Shown piece by piece: positions 35,617 to 44,908 of a stretch of DNA of 64,000 nt. A program made the position numbers and the translations under genes. The first letter of the stretch is position 1. Every line of letters begins with the position of its first letter. Origin of the DNA: Aureibaculum luteum. Its GTDB lineage: Bacteria; Bacteroidota; Bacteroidia; Flavobacteriales; Flavobacteriaceae. Under the pieces are notes generated by a model that saw only the letters and a program-made list of their open reading frames with translations, did no database searches and was not told the origin of the DNA. Location: the NCBI RefSeq assembly GCF_003449015.1, contig NZ_QRGD01000012.1, forward strand, positions 48,695-112,694, written 5' to 3'.

Positions 35617-38466
35617 TTAAACCTCCATATAATCCTCAATAGGGTTACAAGAACATACTAAATTCCTGTCTCCATATGCATCATCAACTCGGCGTACTGG
35701 TGGCCAAAATTTGCCATCAGAAATATACGATAACGGAAAAGCAGCCGCTTGTCGGCTATAACTAAATTGCCAATCATCGGCCGTTAACATAGCTTGTGTA
35801 TGTGGGGCGTTTTTTAATACAGAATCTACACCCTCTTCATAGCTATCAATTTCAGATTTTATTGAAATTAAAGCCTCACAAAAACGATCTAATTCTTGTT
35901 TACTTTCACTTTCAGTAGGTTCAATCATTAAAGTACCCGCAACAGGAAACGAAAGAGTAGGGGCGTGGAAGCCATAATCCATCAATCGCTTCGCAACATC
36001 AGTTACCTCTATGCCTTTGGTTTTAAATTCCCTAAAGTCCACAATCATTTCATGAGCAGCAAAACCTTTTTCACCGGTATATAATATTTTAAAATGTTTT
36101 TCTAATTTAGATTTTAAGTAATTGGCATTTAAAATGGCATATTTAGTGGCTTGTGTTAAACCTTCAGCACCTAACATTTTAATATAACCGTAAGAAATTA
36201 AATCAACCAAAGCTGAACCCCAAGGAGCAGCAGAAATTCCAGTAATGGCATGTTGTCCGCCCGTTTTAACAATAGGGTTGGTCGGTAAAAATGGAGCTAA
36301 ATGCTTAGCCACACAAATAGGGCCAACACCAGGTCCACCACCACCATGTGGTATGGCAAACGTTTTGTGTAAGTTTAAGTGACAAACATCTGCACCAACT
36401 GTGGCTGGGTTCGTTAAGCCAACCTGAGCATTCATATTGGCACCATCCATATATACTTGTCCGCCATTGTCATGAATGGTTTTCGTAATATCTTTAATAG
36501 CACTTTCAAAAACACCATGTGTTGATGGGTAGGTCACCATTAAGGCAGCAAGATTATCTTTATGTAATTCTGCCTTTTCGCGTAAATCGTTTACATCTAT
36601 ATTTCCGTCTTCCGAAGTTTTGGTAACCACAACTTTCATACCGGCCATAACTGCAGAAGCAGGATTAGTACCGTGTGCAGAAGCAGGAATTAAACAAATG
36701 TTTCTATGAGATTCACCTCGAGAAGCATGGTATGCTCTAATTACCATTAAGCCTGCATATTCACCTTGTGCACCTGAATTGGGTTGCAACGATGTAGCGG
36801 CAAAACCTGTAATAATATTTAAAGAATGCTCTAAATCTCTCAACATTTCTTGATATCCTTGTGCTTGATCAATAGGCACAAATGGATGGATGCTGTTCCA
36901 GCTACTAGAACTCAAAGGAAGCATTTCAGAAGCGGCATTCAATTTCATGGTACATGAACCTAAAGAAATCATAGAATCTGTTAAAGAGATGTCTTTTTTC
37001 TCTAACCTTTTTATATACCGCATCATTTCAGTCTCTGAATGGTAATTTTCAAAAACTTCGAAGGTCATAAAAGGCGTATTTCTTTTTATGCTATCAGGTA
37101 TTGAAGTTATATCGGTGTAGTTAGCACAAGCTGCATGCTCGGCATTTTCTGCTTCAGCTAAAATAGAAACAATGTTGTCCACATCTGCTATTGTGGTGGT
37201 TTCATTTAACGAAATACCAATAGTTGTATGGTCTAAATATAAAAAGTTGATTTCTGAAGCCTCGGCAAGCTTTTTAACGGCATTGGCAGCACTTACTTTT
37301 ATTTTTAAGGTGTCAAAAAATGTTGAGTTTTCTTGTTGTAAGCCTAATTTTTTAACTTCTTTATTTAAAATAGTGGTTAAACTGTGTACTTTGTTGGCTA
37401 TATATTTTAGTCCATCCGCACCGTGGTAAACGGCATACATACCTGCCATTACAGCCAATAATACTTGTGCCGTACAAATGTTTGAAGTTGCTTTTTCACG
37501 TTTTATGTGTTGCTCTCTAGTTTGCAATGCCATCCGTAAGGCTCTATTGCCATCGGTATCTATGGTTACACCGATAATTCGTCCAGGGATTGATCTTTTA
37601 TACTCGTCTTTGGTTGCAAAGTAACCAGCATGCGGTCCGCCATACCCCATAGGAACGCCAAAACGTTGCGAAGTACCTACGGTTATAGATGCTCCCATTT
37701 CTCCTGGTGATTTTAAAATAGCTAAACTCAATAAATCAGCAGCTATAATAACTTTTATATCTTGTTGATTGGCTCTTTCAATAAAATGAGTATAATCATA
37801 AATTTGCCCATTTTTTGTAGGATATTGAACAATGGCACCAAAAACATTTGAAGAAAGTGCAGCATCTTCATGATGGCCATAAATAAGTTCGATTCCTAAC
37901 GGTTCTGAACGTGTTTTTAAAATAGAAACCGTTTGTGGCAACACATCATCAGAGACAAAAAATTGTAAAGTGTCACTTTTCTTTTGAGCTCTTGAGCGAT
38001 TATTATATAACATAATCATAGCTTCCGCGGCAGCAGTACCTTCATCTAATAATGATGAATTTGCCATATCCATTCCCGTAAGGTCAGCAATAACCGTTTG
38101 ATAGTTTAACAAAGCTTCTAAACGACCTTGAGAAATTTCTGCCTGATAAGGGGTATACGAAGTGTACCAACTTGGATTCTCAAAAATATTTCGTTGAATA
38201 ACGGCAGGTAAAATGGTTGGGTGATACCCTAAACCAATATATGATTTAAACTCTTTGTTTTTTTTAGATAATTTTTGAATATAACTGCTAAATTCATACT
38301 CGCTCATTGGTGATGGTAGATTCAACGGTTTCTCTAATTTAATATGACTAGGTATAGTATTGTCTATCAATTCATCCAAGCTATTTACCCCAATGGTCTT
38401 AAGCATTTCTGGAAGGTCATTTTCGCGAGGGCCGAGGTGTCTTAAAGTAAAAGAATCCGTTTGCAT
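35617..38466 (-). CDS. gcvP: Glycine dehydrogenase (decarboxylating), P-protein (949 aa)
   Basis: It is the PLP-dependent P-protein of the glycine cleavage system, which decarboxylates glycine and passes the aminomethyl group to the lipoyl arm of the H-protein. It is one long polypeptide (both halves fused), the usual form in Bacteroidota. It has RHLGPRENDLPEMLKTIG at the start, the Gly-rich MGYGGPHAGYF, and the PLP lysine K701 in HLNLHKTFAIPHGGGGPG. A minus-strand -7-like TACTTTTG lies at 38510-38517. The other glycine-cleavage genes (gcvT, gcvH) are not nearby. Confidence 0.97.
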   Translation of the reverse strand: MQTDSFTLRHLGPRENDLPEMLKTIGVNSLDELIDNTIPSHIKLEKPLNLPSPMSEYEFSSYIQKLSKKNKEFKSYIGLGYHPTILPAVIQRNIFENPSWYTSYTPYQAEISQGRLEALLNYQTVIADLTGMDMANSSLLDEGTAAAEAMIMLYNNRSRAQKKSDTLQFFVSDDVLPQTVSILKTRSEPLGIELIYGHHEDAALSSNVFGAIVQYPTKNGQIYDYTHFIERANQQDIKVIIAADLLSLAILKSPGEMGASITVGTSQRFGVPMGYGGPHAGYFATKDEYKRSIPGRIIGVTIDTDGNRALRMALQTREQHIKREKATSNICTAQVLLAVMAGMYAVYHGADGLKYIANKVHSLTTILNKEVKKLGLQQENSTFFDTLKIKVSAANAVKKLAEASEINFLYLDHTTIGISLNETTTIADVDNIVSILAEAENAEHAACANYTDITSIPDSIKRNTPFMTFEVFENYHSETEMMRYIKRLEKKDISLTDSMISLGSCTMKLNAASEMLPLSSSSWNSIHPFVPIDQAQGYQEMLRDLEHSLNIITGFAATSLQPNSGAQGEYAGLMVIRAYHASRGESHRNICLIPASAHGTNPASAVMAGMKVVVTKTSEDGNIDVNDLREKAELHKDNLAALMVTYPSTHGVFESAIKDITKTIHDNGGQVYMDGANMNAQVGLTNPATVGADVCHLNLHKTFAIPHGGGGPGVGPICVAKHLAPFLPTNPIVKTGGQHAITGISAAPWGSALVDLISYGYIKMLGAEGLTQATKYAILNANYLKSKLEKHFKILYTGEKGFAAHEMIVDFREFKTKGIEVTDVAKRLMDYGFHAPTLSFPVAGTLMIEPTESESKQELDRFCEALISIKSEIDSYEEGVDSVLKNAPHTQAMLTADDWQFSYSRQAAAFPLSYISDGKFWPPVRRVDDAYGDRNLVCSCNPIEDYMEV

Positions 38467-38592
38467 AAAATATATTGTTTAGTGTGCGTGTCTATGAATT
38501 ATTATAATTCAAAAGTAGCAAAAAAAGAGGTATTTTTGGACCTACTATTATACAATTTATCAGCATCTCTAACATTTTAGATTTTTCACCAA

Positions 38593-39420
38593 ATGCCAAC
38601 ATTAAAACGCATTTTAGATTTTTACATTTTTAGTAATATTCACGTGGCATTAGCGGTGTTTTGTTTGGTTAAAATTACATTAATGTCGTATGGAAATAAC
38701 AGTAATTTATTTGCTCTTTTTTGTTTGTTTTCAACAATTGCATCTTACAATTTAATACGTATTTTTAGAGTAGAAGAAGTGCAACCATGGTTTTTTGAAT
38801 TCATAAAAAAACACAAAACAGTAATTGTAATACTAACCGTTTTTAGTGTAATTGTAAGTTTGTATTATGCATTTTACTTTAAACTTGAAACCTTTTTATG
38901 GTTGTTGCCTTTTGGTGTTGTAACTTTTTTGTACGTTAATCCTTTTGACATCAAAAAACAAAATCTTTCATTGCGTTATATTGCTTTTGTAAAGCTATTT
39001 TTAATAGCTATTTCATGGGCAGCTGTAACGGTTATAATTCCATTGGTACAACATCGCCATCATATTGGGAACACTGAAATTATACTATTTGTACAACGCT
39101 TTTTATTTGTTGCGGCAATAACTATTCCTTTTGATATTAGAGATGTAGCTTATGATAAAGAAGAGTTGAAAACCTTACCTCAATCCATCGGGGTACCAAA
39201 ATCAAAATGGTTAGGGTTATTGTTTTTAATGCTGTTTTTAGGATTAGAGTTTTTTAAGACTACGGTTGATCCAGAACAATTGAGAATTCATTTCTTTATT
39301 GCAGTAGTAACGTTACTCTTTTTAGTAAAGTCAACCGAAGATCAAAACAAGTATTACAGTGCTTTTTTTGTAGAGAGTTTGCCTATTGTTTGGTTGGGAT
39401 TGTTTATTTGGTTGCGATAG
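38593..39420 (+). CDS. UbiA-like polytopic membrane protein (275 aa)
   Basis: It has 7-8 predicted membrane helices. The second UbiA-type motif is visible (IPFDIRDVAYDKEELKTLPQSIG, with Asp residues of the DxxxD type), as in prenyltransferases of quinone and lipid synthesis. The first Asp-rich motif (NxxxDxxxD) is not evident: the matching place reads YNLIRIFRVEE. It may therefore be a divergent or non-catalytic member. It is divergent from gcvP (126 bp between starts) and convergent with the secreted protein gene ending at 39424. Confidence 0.6.
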   Translation: MPTLKRILDFYIFSNIHVALAVFCLVKITLMSYGNNSNLFALFCLFSTIASYNLIRIFRVEEVQPWFFEFIKKHKTVIVILTVFSVIVSLYYAFYFKLETFLWLLPFGVVTFLYVNPFDIKKQNLSLRYIAFVKLFLIAISWAAVTVIIPLVQHRHHIGNTEIILFVQRFLFVAAITIPFDIRDVAYDKEELKTLPQSIGVPKSKWLGLLFLMLFLGLEFFKTTVDPEQLRIHFFIAVVTLLFLVKSTEDQNKYYSAFFVESLPIVWLGLFIWLR

Positions 39421-39423
39421 TAT

Positions 39424-40188
39424 CTAAAAACCTGTTGTAAATAAATTTCGAGCTCCTTTTATACCACATTTTTGATACTTATGGTACGCTTGTGCAGCAC
39501 GTTCGTCAATTTGTTTTCCAGTTTCATTATATATCCATCCGTCTAAGGCCGCTTTTAAAACATAAGCTTCAGGTGCCATTAAATGCGTAGTCCATAAAAT
39601 GGGATTTGCTTTTGCAGATTTTAATTCTGATGAGAAATAGTTTTTACTATAGCACGCCAGTACAATGGCATCTTTTTTGGAAGTTTCTATTGGTTTATAC
39701 GTAACATTTATGTCAAAATCCATTAAGCCATCATGGCCTATATATGACACTAAATCAGCACTACCCCCAAAATTTAATGACAATTTTTCATGTGTTATGG
39801 TAATAGATTTTTGTCCGTTAGATGCTTTTAGAAATTCTTCACTGCATGTTTTTATTTTTTCACCATCATAGGCATCAGCAAGCATGTAAACATCTTTAGA
39901 TTTATGCTTAAATAAAATGCGTTCTAAAATAATTGGATTATCGGTGGCCAATGTGTTTACTAGCTCCCAGTCGGATGTTTTGTTTTTAAAGTATGACTTT
40001 ACGCCATAAGCGGCACCCCAATACAAGTTGTTTTTTATATCCTTACCATTACCCAAACTTTTTGGAACCGGAACGATACCTTGGTTAATATTATCGCAAA
40101 GAGCAACGAAGGTGTGTATGGTTTTAGTTTGCCCAAAAATGTTTATGGATAAAAGAAAGAGTAAAACTAAACTAGAAAGAATTTTCAT
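39424..40188 (-). CDS. Secreted conserved protein with possible His/Cys dyad (254 aa)
   Basis: It has a signal peptide ending in IFGQ. The mature protein reads TFVALCDNINQGIVPVPKSLGNG near its start, then SYIGHDGLMDFDI, and ~27 residues after that His, AIVLACYSKNYFSS. A strand-HG-x-strand-C arrangement resembles the caspase/gingipain (clan CD) layout, where His and Cys follow adjacent strands. The end is helical and Arg/Lys-rich (KQIDERAAQAYHKYQKCGIKG). I do not recognise the family by name. The hydrolase idea is inference from motif spacing only. Confidence 0.65.
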   Translation of the reverse strand: MKILSSLVLLFLLSINIFGQTKTIHTFVALCDNINQGIVPVPKSLGNGKDIKNNLYWGAAYGVKSYFKNKTSDWELVNTLATDNPIILERILFKHKSKDVYMLADAYDGEKIKTCSEEFLKASNGQKSITITHEKLSLNFGGSADLVSYIGHDGLMDFDINVTYKPIETSKKDAIVLACYSKNYFSSELKSAKANPILWTTHLMAPEAYVLKAALDGWIYNETGKQIDERAAQAYHKYQKCGIKGARNLFTTGF

Positions 40189-40297
40189 GGTAAAACTATT
40201 TAATTGAATTTCAAAAATAGTATATCAATAACGTAGTGAAAAGTATAAATGAGTAAACGCAACCATTTAATGTATAACCGATTTGTTCCAATAAAAA

Positions 40298-40319
40298 AGC
40301 GTCCCACTCCTGGGACGCT
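40298..40319 (-). terminator. Intrinsic terminator, probably for lipA
   Basis: A 9-base GC-rich stem (AGCGTCCCA paired with TGGGACGCT) has a short loop. On the minus strand it is followed by TTTTTTATT, ~130 bp beyond the lipA stop, so it fits the end of the lipA transcript. Confidence 0.75.
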
Positions 40320-40447
40320 CTAAATTTAACTAACTCAAATAATTTATACAATGAAAGCAAACTACTTTGCTAACACATCTATAACGGCAAGTTCCATGCC
40401 AAAATTGTATGAGTTGAGTAATTGAAAAGTTAAAAAGTGTTAAAATT

Positions 40448-41314
40448 TTATAAAATGTGTTTTTGTGCCTTGTAAGAAGAGCGTACCAAAGCACCACTTT
40501 CTACATGTCTAAAGCCTAATTTTAATCCAAACTCTTCGTATTTTTTAAATTGTTCGGGCGTAATAAATTCTTTTACAGGTAAATGCATTTTACTAGGTTG
40601 TAAATACTGACCGATAGTAACTACATCAACATTTACATTTTTAAGATCTGTCATGGTTTGCATAACTTCGTCTTCTTTTTCACCCAAGCCTAACATTATT
40701 CCAGATTTTGTTCTTTTGATACCACTATCTTTTAGATATTTTAATACCGCCAAACTCCGATCATATTTTGCCTGAATTCGAACTTCTCTAGTCAAACGTC
40801 TCACTGTTTCTACATTGTGAGATACTACCTCAGGTGATACCGCTATAATTCTGTCTAAATTTTTATGTATAAGTTGAAAATCAGGAATTAAAGTTTCTAA
40901 TGTAGTTTCTGGATTTGCTCTGCGTATAGCATTGACTGTTTCTTCCCAAATTATTGAACCTCCATCTTTTAAATCATCTCTATCAACAGAAGTAATTACG
41001 GCATGTTTTATTTGCATTAATTTAATTGAACGAGCCACTTTTTCAGGTTCTTCCCAATCTACCGTATCAGGTCTACCAGTTTTTACACCACAGAATCCAC
41101 AAGAACGCGTACACACGTTACCTAAAATCATGAACGTTGCAGTGCCCTCTCCCCAACATTCACCCATATTTGGACAGCTACCGCTAGTACAAATTGTGTG
41201 TAAATCGTATTTTTCAACCAAACTTCTTAATTCAGTATATTTTTTACCTGTTGGTAGTTTTACACGCAACCATTTTGGTTTTTTTACGGGAAGTATTACA
41301 GATTCTTCTGACAT
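40448..41314 (-). CDS. lipA: Lipoyl synthase (288 aa)
   Basis: It is a radical-SAM enzyme that inserts two sulfurs into octanoyl groups on lipoyl domains, such as those of PdhC and the glycine cleavage H-protein. I chose the Met at 41314 ([15 protein letters not shown]) because the longer frame starts lie in non-conserved sequence. The auxiliary-cluster motif [12 protein letters not shown] and the radical-SAM motif CTRSCGFC are both present, followed by [12 protein letters not shown]. It is probably monocistronic with a terminator at 40298. Confidence 0.97.
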   Translation of the reverse strand: MSEESVILPVKKPKWLRVKLPTGKKYTELRSLVEKYDLHTICTSGSCPNMGECWGEGTATFMILGNVCTRSCGFCGVKTGRPDTVDWEEPEKVARSIKLMQIKHAVITSVDRDDLKDGGSIIWEETVNAIRRANPETTLETLIPDFQLIHKNLDRIIAVSPEVVSHNVETVRRLTREVRIQAKYDRSLAVLKYLKDSGIKRTKSGIMLGLGEKEDEVMQTMTDLKNVNVDVVTIGQYLQPSKMHLPVKEFITPEQFKKYEEFGLKLGFRHVESGALVRSSYKAQKHIL

Positions 41315-41475
41315 ATTCTCTTGTTCAATTTTTATTGAATGCAAAGTTACGAATTCAATTTTAAACTTAAGGATATTTGTAATATTCCGTAAAGCCATTT
41401 TAACCAAATTACCTAGCGTATAGATATAGTAGTCTTAAGACGGCATCGATTATTAAAACAGCATTTAAATTGGGG

Positions 41476-42696
41476 TTATAGATTAAAAAGATACCACACA
41501 CTAAATCCGACAAGGAATAGAATACCTAAATAGCTTACGATTTTCATTCCCATTGACGGACGCCATTCTTTTGGAGTATGCCTACTTGAAATCAACATAA
41601 AATTAGCAATAGCATAAAATGGAGCTGTTAAAAAAGATAAGATCGTTGCAACTTTAACTAAGGCTATCATATTAGAAATAAAATAGAATAAGATAATCAT
41701 GGTACCCGCTGAAAGAATAATAATCCAGAAATTATAAGTTAGCTTCGTTTTTTTCTGAAATAATAATACTGATGATCTTTCCATAGCACGAGGAGATGCA
41801 TCAAGCGTTGTTAGTGTTGTACTCAACATTGTTGTAAACGCAGCAACACCAATAAAAATAGCTGTTTGTGAGCCTAAAGTTTCTGTATATAGACCTATTA
41901 TTTGTTGTGCAAAAACACCTGCACTACTACTAAATTCATTACCAGATTGATACATAATTAAAGCTCCCAAACCCAAAAAACAAAAAGCTAAAATTGTTGT
42001 GCCTACATAACCAATGTTAAAGTCGAATATGGATTGCTTAGTGTTGTATTTATTATCTCCATCTTTTTGCTTTTCCAATGCCCAAAGCGAGTGCCAGGTG
42101 GAAATATCTAGCGGAGCAGGCATCCATCCTAAAAAAGTAATTAGAAAACCAATTTCTAATGCTCCTTTGGGGATGATTTGAGTAAAGCTAACAGTCTTGT
42201 TTGTCTTGAAAATGGCTACACCAACGGCTATTAAGGTACTTACGGTGAGTATTACAATAATAACTTTAATTAAGTTGTCAAGTAGTTTGTATTTACCAAT
42301 TAACAATGTGGTTAAACAAATTAGTGTTATGATTATACTCCATATAGTAACATCTGGTGTAATGCCAAATAGATTTGCAGCTAACCCCGCAGTTACTATG
42401 GTAACGGCAGCTTGTATAGTAAACATTGTTGTAAAAGTAAGAATATAATATACAATCAAAACACCTTTGCCAAGTCTCTTATAGCCATCAATTAAACTTT
42501 CTCCAGTTGCAGTAGCATAACGTGGCCCATATTGAAAAAAAGGATATTTAAAAAGATTAACCAGCAGTATAGCCCATATAAGTCCAAATCCGAAATCGGC
42601 TCCAGCTCTTGTTGATTGCACTAAATGAGAAACGCCAATTGCCGCACCGGCAAATAGCAAACCAGGGCCTAGTTTTTTTAGCCAACTTTTATTCAT
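41476..42696 (-). CDS. Nramp-family-like divalent metal transporter, divergent metal site (406 aa)
   Basis: It has ~11 membrane helices in the LeuT-fold Nramp style. It starts with KKLGPGLLFAGAAIGVSHLVQSTRAGADFGFGL. In canonical Nramp proteins the first helix has DPGN for metal binding and the sixth has M-P-H. Here those places read GVSHLVQ and GWMPAPLDIST, so the Asp/Asn pair and the His are missing. The Nramp segment TMLSTTLTTLDASPRAM is present. It may carry a different ion (Nramp-related Mg-type branch) or work by another mechanism. It is a single gene; the fold is confident, the substrate unknown. Confidence 0.75.
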   Translation of the reverse strand: MNKSWLKKLGPGLLFAGAAIGVSHLVQSTRAGADFGFGLIWAILLVNLFKYPFFQYGPRYATATGESLIDGYKRLGKGVLIVYYILTFTTMFTIQAAVTIVTAGLAANLFGITPDVTIWSIIITLICLTTLLIGKYKLLDNLIKVIIVILTVSTLIAVGVAIFKTNKTVSFTQIIPKGALEIGFLITFLGWMPAPLDISTWHSLWALEKQKDGDNKYNTKQSIFDFNIGYVGTTILAFCFLGLGALIMYQSGNEFSSSAGVFAQQIIGLYTETLGSQTAIFIGVAAFTTMLSTTLTTLDASPRAMERSSVLLFQKKTKLTYNFWIIILSAGTMIILFYFISNMIALVKVATILSFLTAPFYAIANFMLISSRHTPKEWRPSMGMKIVSYLGILFLVGFSVWYLFNL

Positions 42697-42892
42697 GGTT
42701 TAAAAATAGTCTCAAGGCGTTGATATTTTGCCAATTGCACGAAACATCTCATGAAATTTCATAGAATTGTAGTTTGCTTTTGTGAAAATAGTGATTTTTT
42801 TTAATGCCTAACCCGTAATAATTTATACAGCACTATAGCAAATATAAAATGGTAATTTTAAGATGTTGTCTAATTGATAAGTGTTAATTGTA

Positions 42893-43456
42893 TTATGACT
42901 TTGCGGAGTTAATAATTTCGGCCAATAATTTCTTAGCTCGTAATAACTTAACTTTAATAGTACTCATGGGTTCGTTAAGTTCTATAACCATTTCTTTATA
43001 GCTCATTTCTTGAAAAAAACGAAGATTTATAATTTCTTGATAATGAGGTTTTAACTGTTTTATGAAAGCTAGTAATTGTGCTAAATTTTGTTCTATTATT
43101 AAAAGGTCATCGGGCGTTGGCTCTGCATCTTTTATCTTATACGCTTCAGAGTTTTTTTTGTCAATAGAAATAGTTTCTGTTTTTTTCTTACGAAGTTGGT
43201 CAATAAACAAGTTATTGGCAATGGAAAGTAGCCATGTTTTGAACTCGTAATTTTCGTCAAATGTATCAATTTTATCAAATGCTTTTGCAAAGGTTCTGAT
43301 GGTGACATCCTCTGCTTCATTTTCATCATTTGCTTTGTTGAGAATGAAACGATAAATGTCTTTCCAAAACATATTAAGCAAAAAGGTATAAGAAGTTTCA
43401 TCTCCTTGCTTTGCTTTGTTAATACTTTCAATAATATTTTCCGTCTTTTTTACCAA
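42893..43456 (-). CDS. ECF-type RNA polymerase sigma factor (187 aa)
   Basis: Sigma-70 region 2 is visible (FLLNMFWKDIYRFILNKANDENEAEDVTIRTFAKAFDKI, with the -10-binding and core-binding helices) and region 4 (LKPHYQEIINLRFFQEMSYKEMVIELNEPMSTIKVKLLRAKKLL, HTH that reads the -35). A Lys-rich linker lies between. It overlaps the 3' end of the glycosyltransferase gene by 7 bp, so translation is probably coupled. No anti-sigma gene follows in the 200 bp downstream, where the strand-matched neighbour is the Nramp-like gene, so its control is not evident. Confidence 0.92.
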   Translation of the reverse strand: MVKKTENIIESINKAKQGDETSYTFLLNMFWKDIYRFILNKANDENEAEDVTIRTFAKAFDKIDTFDENYEFKTWLLSIANNLFIDQLRKKKTETISIDKKNSEAYKIKDAEPTPDDLLIIEQNLAQLLAFIKQLKPHYQEIINLRFFQEMSYKEMVIELNEPMSTIKVKLLRAKKLLAEIINSAKS

Positions 43457-44562
43457 GAGTTGGGTTTTCCTTTTAAGTTTCTAATAAATATTACGAATTG
43501 AATAAAAACTAAATATATATCTAGTATTGGAAACCAAGGAATCAAATCTTTTTCATTGAGTTTTTCGGCAGCTTTTCCAATAATAATATATTGTATAAGT
43601 AGTCGTAATAGCATTAATAAGATTACATTCCAAATTTCCAGTTGTCCAATTAACGAATAAGCCAACAATATTATTGTTAGTAACCAAAATGAGATTTGAG
43701 AAATATAATAAATACCTAATAAACTTTTATGAATAGGTTTATAGTAGTTAGCAGTGGTAACATGCCTTCTTTTTTGATTAAACCAACTCTTAAAGGTTGT
43801 TTTGGGTTCTGAAATGGTAAAACTTTGTTTTGTAAAACAAATAGTTGTATTTTTTTGACTGGCTACTTCATTTATAAAGAGGTCATCATCTCCTGATGTT
43901 ACATTAGCATGACTTACGAATCCATTTGCCTCGGTAAACAAACTTTTTTTATAGGCTAAATTTCTACCTACTCCCATATAAGGCATACTCATTTTTGCGT
44001 ATGAAAAATACTGAACCGCTGTTATCAATGTCTCATAACGTATTATTTTATTCAAAAAAGAATTGGATATTTTTTTATAGGCACCATATCCCAAAACTAT
44101 TTTTTTACGATCACTGAATTGAGAGGCCATTTCTGAAATCCAATGTGTTGAAGCAGGCTCGCAATCCGCATCAGTAAATAAAAGATATTCATATTTTGAT
44201 GCTTCAACACCTTTAGTAATAGCGTTTTTTTTGTTGCCAGAATAATTCTCACTAGCTTTTATTTCAATAATTTTGAGATGACGAAATCTTATTTGATATT
44301 CTTCAAGTAGGGTAGAAGTAGTATCTGTAGAAGCATCATTAACAACAATTACTTCAAAATCTAGGTATCTTTGTGTAAGTACTTTTTCTAAATGTAGCTT
44401 TAAATTATCAGCTTCATTTCGAGCACAGATAATTACGGAAAATTTTAACTGCTTTATGTTTGTTACTTCTTGTTTTGAATAAGTAAATTTACTAAATATG
44501 TAAAAATAGAATAGTTGTGCGACTACACTTAAAACAAAAATTACATATAAAAAGATTAACAT
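43450..44562 (-). CDS. Glycosyltransferase family 2 membrane protein (370 aa)
   Basis: An N-terminal membrane helix is followed by the GT-A catalytic domain: FSVIICARNEADNL (nucleotide-sugar strand), EVIVVNDASTDTT, LLFTDADCEPASTHW (the metal-binding DxD-type DADC), GDDDLFINE (acceptor-side Asp pair) and QKRRHVTTANYY (QxxRW-like). Two or three C-terminal membrane helices complete it. This is the architecture of processive or membrane-lipid GT2 enzymes. It shares 1 bp with the small gene upstream and overlaps the sigma factor gene by 7 bp, forming a tight three-gene unit. The sugar and acceptor are unknown. Confidence 0.9.
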   Translation of the reverse strand: MLIFLYVIFVLSVVAQLFYFYIFSKFTYSKQEVTNIKQLKFSVIICARNEADNLKLHLEKVLTQRYLDFEVIVVNDASTDTTSTLLEEYQIRFRHLKIIEIKASENYSGNKKNAITKGVEASKYEYLLFTDADCEPASTHWISEMASQFSDRKKIVLGYGAYKKISNSFLNKIIRYETLITAVQYFSYAKMSMPYMGVGRNLAYKKSLFTEANGFVSHANVTSGDDDLFINEVASQKNTTICFTKQSFTISEPKTTFKSWFNQKRRHVTTANYYKPIHKSLLGIYYISQISFWLLTIILLAYSLIGQLEIWNVILLMLLRLLIQYIIIGKAAEKLNEKDLIPWFPILDIYLVFIQFVIFIRNLKGKPNSW

Positions 44563-44765
44563 TAGTTATGTTGTGGTTCTTTACAAGAGTCAAATTGATC
44601 AGGTGATTTACCGCAAAAACCACAAGAATCGCCATTTTCATTTAATATTGGATTTTGACTAGCACAAGTGCCTGCAAATTTACCATCTTTTTTAGCCCAA
44701 ATCTTTATAGCAATTCCAGCAAAAGCTAAAGCTAACAGCCCTAATGTAAGGAGTAAAAGTTTCAT
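44562..44765 (-). CDS. Small membrane protein with Cys-rich tail (67 aa)
   Basis: An N-terminal membrane helix (residues ~2-22) is followed by a 45-residue tail with four cysteines in the order C(15)CxxC(9)C: ACASQNPI-type first Cys, then DSCGFCGK, then DSCKEP. The CxxC suggests a metal or disulfide site. It shares the base at 44562 with the start of the glycosyltransferase gene, implying coupled expression. I know similar small genes next to GT2 genes in Flavobacteriia, but no function is established from sequence. Confidence 0.75.
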   Translation of the reverse strand: MKLLLLTLGLLALAFAGIAIKIWAKKDGKFAGTCASQNPILNENGDSCGFCGKSPDQFDSCKEPQHN

Positions 44766-44908
44766 AATTATTATTTTCTACAAAGGTACTCAAATTCAAT
44801 GAATTTTAATAGCCAAGAAAATATTTAGTATATTTATCAAAACGATGAGCCTGATATTAAATAAAATGTGATATTAAAAATCGGGTTACTAACTAAACTT
44901 TATACAAT

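Noticed and set aside
40350..40424. Short frame MKANYFANTSITASSMPKLY then ELSN between lipA and the secreted gene
   Set aside because: It is only 24 codons with no visible promoter, and it lies in the 3' region of the minus-strand lipA transcript.
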